A stretch of DNA of 64,000 nucleotides, taken from the NCBI GenBank assembly GCA_019918135.1, contig WBZZ01005947.1:195001-259000 (forward strand). Direction: 5' to 3'. The first letter of the stretch is position 1, and every line of letters starts with the position of its first letter. The notes beneath the pieces were generated by a model. It saw only the letters and a list, made by a program, of their open reading frames with translations, was not told the DNA's origin and ran no database searches. The stretch comes from Paulinella micropora. Lineage: Eukaryota > Cercozoa > Imbricatea > Euglyphida > Paulinellidae. Shown piece by piece: positions 40,530-50,734 of this stretch. The position numbers and the translations under genes were made by a program.

Positions 40530-42860
40530 CTAATTTACACCACAGTAACTAGCAAATGAACGAGAGTACAAGAACTCCCGCCTCCCCCCCCCCTCTCTCT
40601 TTCGCTCTCTGGCCGGCCCTCCCCTCCCCCTTCCCCTCTCTTTGTTTTGTTTATATATGACGGTCTCTGGCTGCGGCACGGGCCGCTCCGGTCTCTTTGC
40701 TTGGGGTAACATATGTTTTTCCCGCGAAAAAAAACGCGCGCCAAATTTTTTTTTGCTGCGCAAATGACAAGTCTTGCGCACTCCCTCCCCCTTCGAAGAG
40801 AGGAGGGAGCGGGAAGATAGGAGGGAGGGGGAGAGAAGGGGAGAGGGGAGAAAGGGAAGCGGAGGAAAAAAGGGGGAAGGGAAGAGAACAGGGGCGCCCG
40901 TCTCCCCTCTTCCCTCCCTCTCCCCTCTTCCCTCCTTTCCCCTCTTCCCTCCTTTGCCCCTTCCCTTTTTTTTCCAAACAGGATTTTTCTCTTTCTCTTT
41001 CTCTCTTCCTTTTTTTTGCACGAAATTTGTCGCCAAATTTTGCGTATATGCGTGCCTGAATGATATGGCCGAAAAAGGCAGTATTGCCAGAAAAGCCTGA
41101 AACGCTGCCTTTTTTGACCATATCACATGCACAAACCTGCTTAGGGGGCTCAGGGGGGAAAAGAAGAGAAAAAAGGTGGAGAGGCGCCGCCCCCCCCTCT
41201 GTGGGCTCCAAAAAAAAGTTTATTTATTTTTGCTCCTCCTTCAGCTCGTGCCGGCGGGGCAGGTTTCTCAGTGTCAAGTATAAGACTTTGTCGAGCTTTA
41301 ATAACAAAAAATTCATACATTCTTGACGCGCCCGCTTCCCCGGTGCCAAGATTAAAACCTTGTTAGGGATTTTTTTATTAATTTTTTCGTGTAAATTCTT
41401 AGCGCGCCCCGGCCCTTCTTTCCCTCTCCCTCTCCCAGTTCTGTGGCAATGACAGCTCGTGTTTCCTTCAAGTTTCCGTCTTAGTTTTCAGTGCCGAGAT
41501 TAAAACTATGACAAGTTTTTTAATACCTCCCCCTTCGGAGAGAAGAGGGAACGGGAAGATAGGGGAGATGGGGAGACTCTGAAGGGGGAGGGTGGGGGGG
41601 GGGGGAGAAAAGGGAGCGGAGGAAAAAAGGGGGAAGGGAAGAGAACGGGGGCGCCCCTCTCTCTCCCCTCTCCCTCTCTCTTCCCCTTTAAACAAACGAA
41701 AAGGGGGAGGGGAGGGTTTTCCTCCCTCTCCCCTCTTTCTTCCCTCTCCCCTCTTCCCTCCGTTCTTCCTCCCCTTCTTTTTCAAACAGGCTTTTGCTCT
41801 TGCTCTTTCTCTCTCTTCTTTTTTTTGCACCAAATTTGCGTATGTGTGCGCCGGAATGATATGACGGAAAAAGGCAGTATTGCCAGAAAAGCCCGGAAAC
41901 GCTGTCTTTTTTGGCCATATCACATGCACAAAACGGAAAAGAAGAGAAAAAAAGGTGGAGAGGCGCCCCCCACCCTCTGTGGGCTCCGAAAAAAAGTTTA
42001 TTTATTTTTGCTCCCCTTTCAGCTCGTGCTGGCGGGGCAGGTTTCTCAGTGTCAATTATAAGACTTTGTCGAGCTTTAATAACAAAAAATTCATACATTC
42101 TTGACGCGCCCGCCTTCCCAGTGCTAAGATTAAAACTATGGCAAGTTTTTTTATACTCCTCCCCCTCCTCTTCCCTTTTTTTTCAAACAGGATTTTTCTC
42201 TTTCTCTCTTCTTTTTTTGCACAAATCTGTCGCCAAATTTACGCATGTGCGCGCCCTGAGTCTCGACAAAGAAGAAAGGAGGGGGGGGGGCGCCTGGCAT
42301 TGGGGAGAGGGGGGGGCTTAGTTGAGGCGTTTCATATATTTTTTCGGTAGCTTCTGCACTCTCTCTCTCCCCTTCCCCTTCCCCTGTTCTTTGAGCCCCC
42401 CGGGCTCAGGGGGCTCAAGGAGAAAAAGAAGAAGAAAAGGTGGGGGGCGCCCCCCCCCCCCTCTGTGGGCTCCAAACAAAGTTTAATTATTTTTGCCCCC
42501 CTTCAGCTCGTGCTGGCGGGCTGGTTTCTCAGTGTCAAGTATAAGACTTTGTCGAGCTTTAATAACAAAAAATTCATACATTCTTGACGCGCCCGCTTCC
42601 CAGTGCCAAGATTAAAACCCTGTCAGGGATTCTTTTATTGATTTTTTCGTGTAAATTCTTAGCGCGCCCCGGCCCTCTCCCAGTTCTATGGCAGTGACAG
42701 CTCTTGTTTCCTTCAAGTTTCCGTCTTAGTTTTCAGTGCCAAGATTAAAACTTTGTCAAGGATTTTTTTTTATTATTTTTTTTGTACGTCCTAGAGCACC
42801 CCCGCCGAAAAACCTGGAAACACTGCCTTTTCCGGTCGTATCATAGTCGTGCAAGTTAGT
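40530..42860. repeat. Gene-free cluster of repeat units
   Basis: Within 2.3 kb there are a family R copy (40,670-41,060), a TGATATGG hairpin (41,061-41,126), a ccctctgtgggctcc..cttcagctcgtgc block with two tail cassettes (41,190-41,420), and the same series again, partly truncated (41,500-41,922, 41,985-42,150, then 42,180-42,350). A GAGCCC arm (42,390-42,420) and a third cassette series (42,460-42,800) follow. No coding sequence is supported. The order suggests repeated duplication of one unit of about 750 bp. Confidence 0.75.
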
Positions 42861-42864
42861 TTTG

Positions 42865-43010
42865 GTCGAAGAATTCACGTTTTAGTTTGTTGAGCTTTGT
42901 CCTGATCGCCAATGAATTTTTGAGCATTTTAGTAAGGTCATTGCACTCCCTATACCGCCGGCTGGACATCCCACCTGCCCGTACTTGGCAGATTCACCTT
43001 TTGCTAAGCG
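42865..43010 (-). pseudogene. Duplicated 5' piece of the F-box/LRR locus
   Basis: This segment matches the 5' part of the locus ending at 40,495: gaatttttgagcattttagt, ctataccgccggctggacat and ttggcagattcacctttt here correspond to the sequence around 40,440-40,530, and gaagaattcacgttttagtt to that at 40,265. It is a short, internally shortened duplicate downstream of the repeat cluster. The DNA from 43,010 to 43,250 is unassigned. Confidence 0.7.
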
Positions 43011-43249
43011 ACTAGGAAGAAATCTAGCAGGTCTCACTGCGCCGGTTTTGCTTTCGTCCGTCAAGCTGCAACATCTGTCGCAGGCTCCCAAAGCCTGACA
43101 CCAACAACTGTCGGTGTACCTGGGCCTGCCGCTTTATTGCAAGGCCTTCTGGATGATTGATGAATGCGGCGGAGACCACGGCGATGCGGACCGGCTCGCG
43201 CGTGCCTTGGACAAGATTAAAATTTTCTCAGTGATTTTATTAGTTTTTT

Positions 43250-43700
43250 CTTGCACCTTTTTAGCGCCAAATTTACCGGCCGCTCCGGTCTCTTTGCTTG
43301 GGGTAACATATGTTTTCCCGCGGAAGAAAATGCGCGCCAAAATCTTTTGTTGCGCAAATGACAGGTCTTGCGCACTCCCTCCCCCTTCGGAGAGAGGAGG
43401 GAACGGGGGCGCCCCTCTCTCTCTTCTTTTTTTTTGCACAAAATTTGTCGCCAAATTTGCGTATGTGCGCGCTCTAAATTGATATGGCCGAAGAAGGCAG
43501 TATTGCCAAAAAAGCCTGAAATGCTGCCTTTTTCGGCCATATCACGTGCACAGACCGCTAAGCCGCCTTCGCTAAAAGCGCCATCAAGAAAGTACCAGAA
43601 AGAAATGTACTCGTTCAGCCAGAGTCTCGATTCCAAATTAATTAACCAAGTCTAATCTCCCTGTCGAATTAAGTCATCAAGTTGAGAGAGACTTTGGCGC
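43250..43700. repeat. Short family R copy with TGATATGG hairpin
   Basis: A shortened family R copy (43,260-43,475: ccggccgctccggtctcttt, ggggtaacatatg, gcgcaaatgacaggtcttgc, ttgtcgccaaatttgcgtat) runs directly into the hairpin at 43,480-43,545. The following aagccgccttcgctaaaagc also occurs at 45,590. No gene is supported between 43,560 and 43,710. Confidence 0.75.
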
Positions 43701-43712
43701 CCGTCATTTCAA

Positions 43713-45395
43713 CTAACGGAGCCAGAAGCTGCGTTCGCAGCTGCTTCCAGTGGGTGTGGGTGTAGGCAATCCCTGCCTGCACTGGTCGTGCCTGAGAGCC
43801 GCCAGAGTTTCTTTGAGCTCGCACAAGATCCTGTTCAACGGAGGGTACACGGACCCCTTGTACGCCGCCGCCTCGAGGCGATCAAACAGCATCGCCACGT
43901 AACCTGCCAGCCTGCGCCGCACCTTGCTGCCCTGGAACCACGGGCGCGCATAGGGCCACACGTCGTTAGCGAACGGCATCGTGTTTTTGGCGAGGATCGC
44001 AAGCGGTCGCTCCGAACGCGCCGCGTCGCCCAGCGTGCCGGAGCAGACCAGGAACGTCCACAGCTCGGGCCACACCCCCGGCGGAGCGGCGCGGCAGTCG
44101 CCCGCCCGTGCCGGCGCGCGGCGAGCGGAAGTAGCGTATAATCGAAAACTGGCCCCGCAGCCCGTGGGTAGGCAGCACGGGCCCGCGCGGAGGCCACAAG
44201 GGCGGAGGTGAGAGCGCGTCTTGGGTTGCATCGCGGGACGGCAGGTCAAGCAACCAGAAGCGGCCGCAATGGAGCGGCACGCCCAAGGAGCACAGCCCGT
44301 GCCACACTAGGCGCTGCAGTTCAAAAAGGCCCGGCAGATAACATCGCGCTTGCTCCCGCAGATAACTTTGAAGCCGGAAGCTGTGGAAAGAAAACTCTCG
44401 GGTGGCGCCGAGCGCGCCTGGCCTCGCGAACAGGCGCTGGTAAGACCGGCCCCATGCCAAGATCCGCTGGCGCTGCACTTCCCCAGCAGGGGGGTCATCA
44501 TCGGCGGCTGCGGCGGGTGGGGGCCGCAGGGCCAGCGTGAGCCCCAGCCTGGACTGGGGGCGCAGCCCGCCGCTCCAGAGTGTGCCAGGACGGCGCCGGA
44601 GGGGTGTTCGTCCTGCGAGTGCCAGGGCGGGCCGCGGTCGACTAGCGTCAAGTGCGCGGGCGCCAGGAGCCGCAGGGCCTCCAGGTCTGCCACGCTCCGC
44701 TGGTCCCACAGATCAAGTCTGAGCAGCCGCAGCTCCAGAAAAGAAGGAGAGGCGCCCCCCCGAGGCAGGAGCGCCCGGCGCAGCTGCTCCAGAACGCCGC
44801 GCTTCCACCGAGCAATGCGTTCGTAGTTAGGCCGTTCCGAAGTGTTGTCCAGGCAGACGCCCAAGCCGAGGACATAGGTTTGCAGCGCGGGGGTGCAGGC
44901 GCGGTCCCAGTCCAGCCCGCCCGCGTCTTCGTCGGGGCCAAGAGCTCAAAGCCCTCGCCACAGTCTGCCCAAGCCCCCAAGAGCTCGGCGGCCGCGTACG
45001 AGTCGCAGTCCAGGGACAGGCGCGTGACGTGGCGGAACCAGGGAAGGGCCAGCTGCAACAGGCGTCGCTTGCGCGGGAGCAGCGGGGCCTGTGCGGGGTT
45101 ATGGTCCCGGTCGTACTCGAGCGTGAGCGACGTGCAGAGCTGAGGGGTAAACCTCGGCGGCCGCCACGACTTCTTCGGGCAGGTCGGTCTGGGACGTGGC
45201 ATCGTTTAGGGCCAGCGCTAGCCACCGCTGCGGCAACAGGTAGGCACGTAGCTGCTGCTGCCAGGCCCTCGACGTCCGCAGCAGCGACACTAGTTCCTGT
45301 CGCGCCAACAGTCCAGCCCCGTGCGAGAAGAACACTTCCTGCCAGCCGCTCAGGGCACTGGAAACGCCGGTGCGGTGGCGCTTGCGCGGACGCAT
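43713..45395 (-). pseudogene. F-box/LRR gene, copy B (decayed relative of the 19.1-kb gene)
   Basis: From an ATG at 45,395 the minus strand follows the 19,076-21,382 gene from start to end: the opening (ALSGWQEVFFSHGAGLLARQ), LRR segments and the C-terminal domain (LPGLFELQRLVWHGLCSLGV; RDATQDALSPPPLWPPRGP). It is shorter than copy A and lies in several frames, with at least five breaks, so it is clearly a dead copy. The two lie in opposite orientation. Their divergence is much greater than that between the two Fanzor copies, so this duplication is older. Confidence 0.75.
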
Positions 45396-45419
45396 CTTCT
45401 CCTGGCAAAAAAAAGGGGG

Positions 45420-46330
45420 GAAATTTTTTTTTTGTTTCATTTTCTCTTTCTCTCTTCTTTCTTTTTGCACCAAATCTGTCGCCAAATTCGCGTATGTGTG
45501 CGCCTGGCATGATATGACCGAAAAAGGCAGCATTGCCAGAAAAGCCTGGAAACGCTGCCTTTTTGGCCATACCACATGCACAAACCGCCAAGCCGCCTTC
45601 GCTAAAAGCGCCATCACCCCCCTCTGTGGGCTCCCAAAAAAGTTATGCTTATTTTTGCTCCTTCTTCAGCCCGCAGTTCTGTGGCAATGACAGCTCGTGT
45701 TTCCTTTCAAGTTCCCTGTCTTAGTTTTCAGTGCCAAGATTAAAACTTTGTCAAGGATTTTTTTATTATTATTTTTTTTATACATCCTAGCGCGCCCCTG
45801 CCCCTCCTCCCTGCCTCTTCCCCTTTCCCACTCATAGTTTTCGGTTCCAAGTGTAAAACCGTCGAGCTTTAATTTAGCGTAATCTTTTTTTGCACTTTCT
45901 TAGCGCCAAATGTACCGGCCGCTCCGGTCTTTTTGCTTGGGGTAACATATGTTTTCCCCCGGAAAAAAACGCGCGCCAAAATTTTTTTGTTGCGCAAATG
46001 ACAAGTCTTGCGCACTCCCTCCCCCTCGGAGAGAAGAGGGAGCTGGAAGATAGGGGGAAGGGGGAGAGAAGGGGGAGGGGGGAGAAAGGGCAGCGGAGGA
46101 AAAAAGGGGGAGGGGAAGAGAACGGGGGCGCCCCTCTCTCCCCCCTCCCTCTCTCTTCCCTCTCTCTCCCCTCTTCCCCCTCCCCTTTTTTTCAAACAGG
46201 ATTTTTCTCTTTCTCTTTCTCCTTTTTTTTGCACAAATTTGTCGCCAAATATGCGTATGTATGCGCCGGAATGATATGACCGAAAAATGCAGTATTGCCA
46301 GAAAAGCCTGGAAACGCTGCCTTTTTCAGC
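45420..46330. repeat. Repeat region: hairpins, tail cassettes and family R
   Basis: The region starts with a partial family R end and hairpin (45,510-45,574), followed by the gccttcgctaaaagcgccat block, tail cassettes at 45,720-45,780 and 45,835-45,885, a complete family R copy (45,900-46,260) and a hairpin whose right end merges into the next locus (46,272-46,330). No coding sequence is supported. Confidence 0.75.
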
Positions 46331-46336
46331 CCGATT

Positions 46337-47656
46337 TTAAACATGTAAAAAGTCAATGACGTAGCAAGAAGCCAACAGGTCGCAGACTAGCCGGCGGTGC
46401 GCCTGATCCCAGTCAAAATCCGCGAGGACTCCGTCGCGGTGGGAGGGCAGCTGGGCCTCAGTTCTTTGCAGCGCTTGGAAGGATGGCAGCTGGCTAATAT
46501 ACAACTGGAAGTAGAGCCAGAGCTCTGCCTCTGTGGGCTCGGCGGGGACTGTGCCACCGGCGGGGCCCAGGCGGTGCACGAGTTCGTAAGAAGCTGCCCA
46601 GGCAGCTAAAGGTTGTTGTCTACGGTCCAGTAGGCGTCTTAGTTCCGGTAGTGCAAGACAGTCTTCGTATAACTTGGCCGCGAGCTCCGGGTCCTTGCGC
46701 CCACGCGAACGGTCGACACGCCAATGATAGCTTAAAAGGTTGGCCGCAGCTTCCAGGGGCGACGCGCCGAGCCCAGAGCCTAGGCCCAAGATTATATGAC
46801 GAAGTTTGAAGGGGAGCTGGCACGCCACCCTCGGCGCACTCGCGAAACACGACCTCTAGCGCACGACGCAACACCACGTTTTTGTTTGGTCCTTGCACTC
46901 CGTCTGGCCGTCCGACTCGTAGCTCACATTCGTCCACCAAATCCCCCCCATGTCCAGCGTCAAGACCTGCAGAACCGGGACGTACGCGCGGAGGCAGGAC
47001 CGCAGCGCCTGGCGCAATTCTCTGTTACTAGTGTTGTCGCAGCTGTCCCACCCCCCTGCGATGCTCCAGACAAGAAGTCCAAGCTCTGACCCTGTTTGCC
47101 GCGCCTGGGCTAGGGCGAGAGCTTCTGACTCTGCGAGCAGCGTGCGCTGCTTGAAATGATTGCTCTGGAGAGCCTCCTCTGGTTGTTGCCCCGGAGGAAG
47201 CAAGTCTGCAAAGTCGCCTCGTAGCGCAGCCAGCAGCTCGGCGCGCTCATGGGCGCGCACACTCAGCAGCCCAGGCCCGACGACTTCGTGTATCATAAAG
47301 CTCAGGTACTTATCTACGAGTGCTCCGTCGCGCAGCCCGCGCCTCACACACACCCCACCCTGTACACAATCCCGGCTTAGCGCAGCCTTGTAGTCCCAGA
47401 GCGTGTAGCCCGGTTGCAGCACTATCCAGCGACAACTTCCTTGCTCGGCGCAGCCGAGCGCGCGGGCCAAGGCGAACCCCAAGGTCGTGGCCGCCCCCCC
47501 CTCCCCAGCAGCGTCCAGGCCACCAAGACTTATCACCAGACGTGTCTCCGTGACTCGGCCACCTACTGTAACAACCGACGCGTCTCGGGTGATGTCTTTA
47601 GCGCCGCCGTCGCCGTCGCCGGCCTCTCTGTTTTTGCGAGTAAGAGCTCCGCCCAT
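46337..47656 (-). pseudogene. Unknown locus (broken)
   Basis: From ATG 47,656 (MGGALTRKNREAGDGDGGAK) the sequence is protein-like for about 265 codons (VVTVGGRVTETRLVISLGGL; LAESEALALAQARQTGSELG; LLVWSIAGGWDSCDN) and then continues in other frames to a stop at 46,337 (WLYFQLYISQLPSFQAL; LVCDLLASCYVIDFLHV). About two breaks are visible. The first part (VISLGGLDAAGEGGAATTLG then FALARALG, later LLVWSIAGGWDSCDN) hints at an alpha/beta fold, but I cannot name a family. Confidence 0.5.
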
Positions 47657-47885
47657 CCCCTGTGTTCTTTCTAGCACATTTGCCCAAGGTATAAAGCCGA
47701 AATTCCCAAGGGAGAGCAAGAGGTTTATACGTTTCGTCGGAAGGAGGTTGCTCCCCCCCCCCCGCGCCACTTTGTGGAGCCTCCCTCCTCCCCGGCTTAG
47801 GGGGGGGGGGGAGAGGGAAGGGGGGGGGGGGCAGAGAGCTCCGGCCAAAAAGTATTTTTTATTAAAAAGTAACAAGAAATGATTG

Positions 47886-48730
47886 ATGCATGTTATGTCT
47901 ATCGGGCGTAGCATCGCGGCAACGCAACTTATCACGGCGTTGAGCCTTTTTAGCAGGTTGTTGCTTGGCGTACAGAAAAGAGGTCTGGCGCCGAGCGATG
48001 AGCAGTTGCAAAATCCCACCTCTGAGCTCCAGGAAGAACTTGCGGGTTGTCAAGCTCCATACCGCACAAGGGGAGACCTGTGCCGAATTTACGTGGCGCG
48101 CAAGGTCCTGTTTTCTATCAACCAGGCTTTGTACAAAGAATTAGTGGAGGCCCTAACCGCGGAGATCGATGCCTTGCAAACCGGAAACAGCCAACGCCTC
48201 CGCCTGCTGCAGGAATTCTGTTCGAGTGACTGCGCGGAAAGCAAGCGCAGGTTCTATCGCAACAAGCACAGGCAAAGCCCCTGTGAACAACGAGCTGCAA
48301 AACTAGAGTGGCAAACAGCAGAGCGCGGAATGCTGCGCGACAGCGCGCTTTGCACTCTGGCCTGCCTGGATGCTACGGAACGCGAGCGGGCGTTTTGGCT
48401 AGACTTTTTGTGCAGACGGCTGCACTCCCTGCCCCCGGCTGTGGCCCTGGAACAGGTATATCCGCTAATTCCGCCTCTGGCCCAAGCCCAGGTCTTGGAC
48501 AACCTGCGTTTCGTTCTGCCTTATTTGTTGGGTCCCTACATGGCCCTGCTGGGCCAATTAGTGCGTCTTGATCCTAGACGCACTAGAGGCGCAAGGTTTT
48601 GGGGATCTCTGTGGCTGGCGCGCCGAGGTTTTGTCTCTTTTGGAAGACATTTTGCCAAGTTCATTGGTGCGCCAATGCATTGCGCAATATTGAAGAAGAA
48701 ACCAGCTTTCAAACCTCCCGCGGAAAAAGA
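47886..48730 (+). CDS. Unknown helical protein, 3' end running into repeat sequence
   Basis: From ATG 47,886 the frame encodes about 280 residues of helical, arginine/leucine-rich sequence (LLQEFCSSDCAESKRRFYRN; LEWQTAERGMLRDSALCTLA; LPPAVALEQVYPLIPPLAQA). At about 48,700 the translation turns into repeat-family sequence, and the open frame then continues without a stop into the LRR gene at 48,879. The fusion is more likely an accident of decay than a real two-domain protein, because the linking 150 bp holds a tail-cassette motif and an AATAAA. Family unknown. Confidence 0.5.
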
Positions 48731-48878
48731 AGGAAGGGAAGTGAACGTGGGCGCCCCACTCCCCTCTCTCCCCCTGCCCCCTCTTAGTTCTCAGTGCCAC
48801 TCTTGGCTTTTTCCTCCATGCTCTTTGTATTATAAAACAATAAAATCTTTTTCAAGAAAAAAAGAAAAGGGGCCACAT

Positions 48879-50681
48879 ATGTCTACAGGCAAGAGAACCT
48901 GCCCCCACGGCGTTAGCGTAGCGGCAGGTAAGAGCGGCGGTCGGCTGCCACCGTTTTGGCTAGAGGCTCTAAGGTACCAAGTAAAGCACAACCGCCAGGA
49001 AATTGTGTTGGACGCCGCGACGCTAGACCCTAGCAACGAAGACCTACAAGAGATTTTGCGTCAACCCCAACAGGAAAAGTTTGGCTTACAAGTGCGCTGC
49101 CGAGGCGCGAAGGACTTGGCCAAACTGGAGAAGCTATTTGAGCAGATTAATATTGGTGGGTGTGTCGGGCGCTTGGAAATACGCGATCTGAAGCTGAAAA
49201 AAGAAAAGGCTCGGAGCTTCAAGCTCTGCCAAGGAATCGACGGCTTAGTGCTTGTCGATTGCCGACGTGTACAGTTTCAGCTCGACGAAGAACAATATAG
49301 GCTCTTAGATGAAGCACGAGTGTTGGGAAAGAGAGCAGCAAGCTGCTTAATCAAACCGAGGCCAGAATTTGCTAGCTACACTCGAACTAAACGATTGACG
49401 ACGCGTTATACTTTGCCAAAAGCTCGTGCGGGTTTCGGTGAGCCTGCCTACGCAGAGTTAGAAGACGTATCGTGGGTGCGCCGCGATCAAGTGGTCGACT
49501 TGGAAGTCATTCTTCTGGGGGCTTGTGGTTATCCAAACATCGACTTTAATTTCAGTTTTGGACACACCATCTGGCCTCGTCTCCAGACCTTTCGCTTGCG
49601 TTCCCCCGAGGGAGCGCGCATTATTGCAGAAAATACTACGGGCGCCCTTGCTGAGCGGAAAAGATTCGTTGACAGTGGCGGCCCAGAAGCTGTGTGGGAA
49701 ATTGTAAAGCTCTATCGGCCTTCAGACGACGTATATGAATTATCCCGCCCAAGGCTAGATGCACTTTTTAATATCCGGCAGCGACGTCAGGGTCACACAC
49801 ATGGAATGCGATTAAGGAGTGATGGAGAGACGCCCAAGAATTATAGTTCTTTGCGTGAGCTGGAGTTGAAGGGGTTCCTGCTGCAATCCGACGTTTTTGA
49901 CACGTTCTTGGCTGGACTGCCCGTGTCAGCTCCCAATAAGGACGCGGTTCTGCGCCTAGTGTGCTGCAGGCCATCATCGGGGCCAAACACACCGGTTGAA
50001 ATGGCAGACAAGCTAAGAAAGTTGCTGCCCTTGCTGGTAGAGCTTGGCCTGCACGACTGTGATTTTGTCGACGACAGGTTTTTGCAGGTTTTATTTGCCG
50101 CAAAGACTTGTTGTGATAACAAAAAAAAAAGCTTAGAGCACCTGCAGCGTCTGGACCTCTCTGGCACGTCTATTACTTCTAATAGGTGGTGGCCTAGTGG
50201 TGGTTTGCTAAACCATGTCCAAAGCTTGCAAGTGCCCAACCTTAGAAACCTGCCTGATTTGGACGAGGCTGGTGCTACACTAGAAAACCTTACGGAACTG
50301 TGCGTGGAGCAACCCTGCCCACTTGATCTTGTTCTACTCCGAGTGCCAGTATCTGTAAAGACGCTGAAACTTCGTTTAAAAGAAAAGCCCGATAGCGACT
50401 GGTGTCAGAAATTCTGGCAAAGGCTACAGCTACTACAGGAATGTTGTCTGTGCGACGACCTTTCGTCGGACGGGATGAGCCTCGGGTTGGCAAAGGATCT
50501 GTGGGGAAAGCTATCGGGGGATCGTCGCACATATCCTGTCCTACTTGATTTGCGCAGAACAAATCTGAATCTGGAAGAGCTGCACCCGTTTCTCGACGAG
50601 ACATCCAGGCAGGGTAGGGCCGTCATGATGTTTGACCTGCCCCCCGCCCAGCCCGCAGCGCGACCTTGCCAAGCTTTTTAA
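48879..50681 (+). CDS. Leucine-rich-repeat protein, 600 aa
   Basis: I take the start as ATG 48,879 (MSTGKRTCPHGVSVAAGKSG) because it follows an A-rich leader after a repeat-derived gap, although the frame is open upstream. Residues 50-600 contain many irregular LRRs (LEIRDLKLKK; LQTFRLRSPE; LRELELKGFLLQSDVFDTFL; LVELGLHDCDFVDDRFLQVL; LQRLDLSGTSITS; VKTLKLRLKEKPD). No clear F-box is seen. Segments around residues 385-440 match the fragment at 5.6-5.9 kb. The gene looks whole and an AATAAA lies at about 50,713. LRRs mediate protein binding; the target is unknown. Confidence 0.75.
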   Translation: MSTGKRTCPHGVSVAAGKSGGRLPPFWLEALRYQVKHNRQEIVLDAATLDPSNEDLQEILRQPQQEKFGLQVRCRGAKDLAKLEKLFEQINIGGCVGRLEIRDLKLKKEKARSFKLCQGIDGLVLVDCRRVQFQLDEEQYRLLDEARVLGKRAASCLIKPRPEFASYTRTKRLTTRYTLPKARAGFGEPAYAELEDVSWVRRDQVVDLEVILLGACGYPNIDFNFSFGHTIWPRLQTFRLRSPEGARIIAENTTGALAERKRFVDSGGPEAVWEIVKLYRPSDDVYELSRPRLDALFNIRQRRQGHTHGMRLRSDGETPKNYSSLRELELKGFLLQSDVFDTFLAGLPVSAPNKDAVLRLVCCRPSSGPNTPVEMADKLRKLLPLLVELGLHDCDFVDDRFLQVLFAAKTCCDNKKKSLEHLQRLDLSGTSITSNRWWPSGGLLNHVQSLQVPNLRNLPDLDEAGATLENLTELCVEQPCPLDLVLLRVPVSVKTLKLRLKEKPDSDWCQKFWQRLQLLQECCLCDDLSSDGMSLGLAKDLWGKLSGDRRTYPVLLDLRRTNLNLEELHPFLDETSRQGRAVMMFDLPPAQPAARPCQAF

Positions 50682-50734
50682 TTGATAACGACTATTTTTT
50701 ATACACTGGCTTAATAAAAAGAAAGAGCTAGAAA

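Noticed and set aside
47886-50681. A single 930-codon fusion protein
   Set aside because: The joining 150 bp consists of repeat-family sequence with a tail-cassette motif and an AATAAA, and a good ATG with an A-rich leader precedes the LRR part. Two separate genes are more likely.
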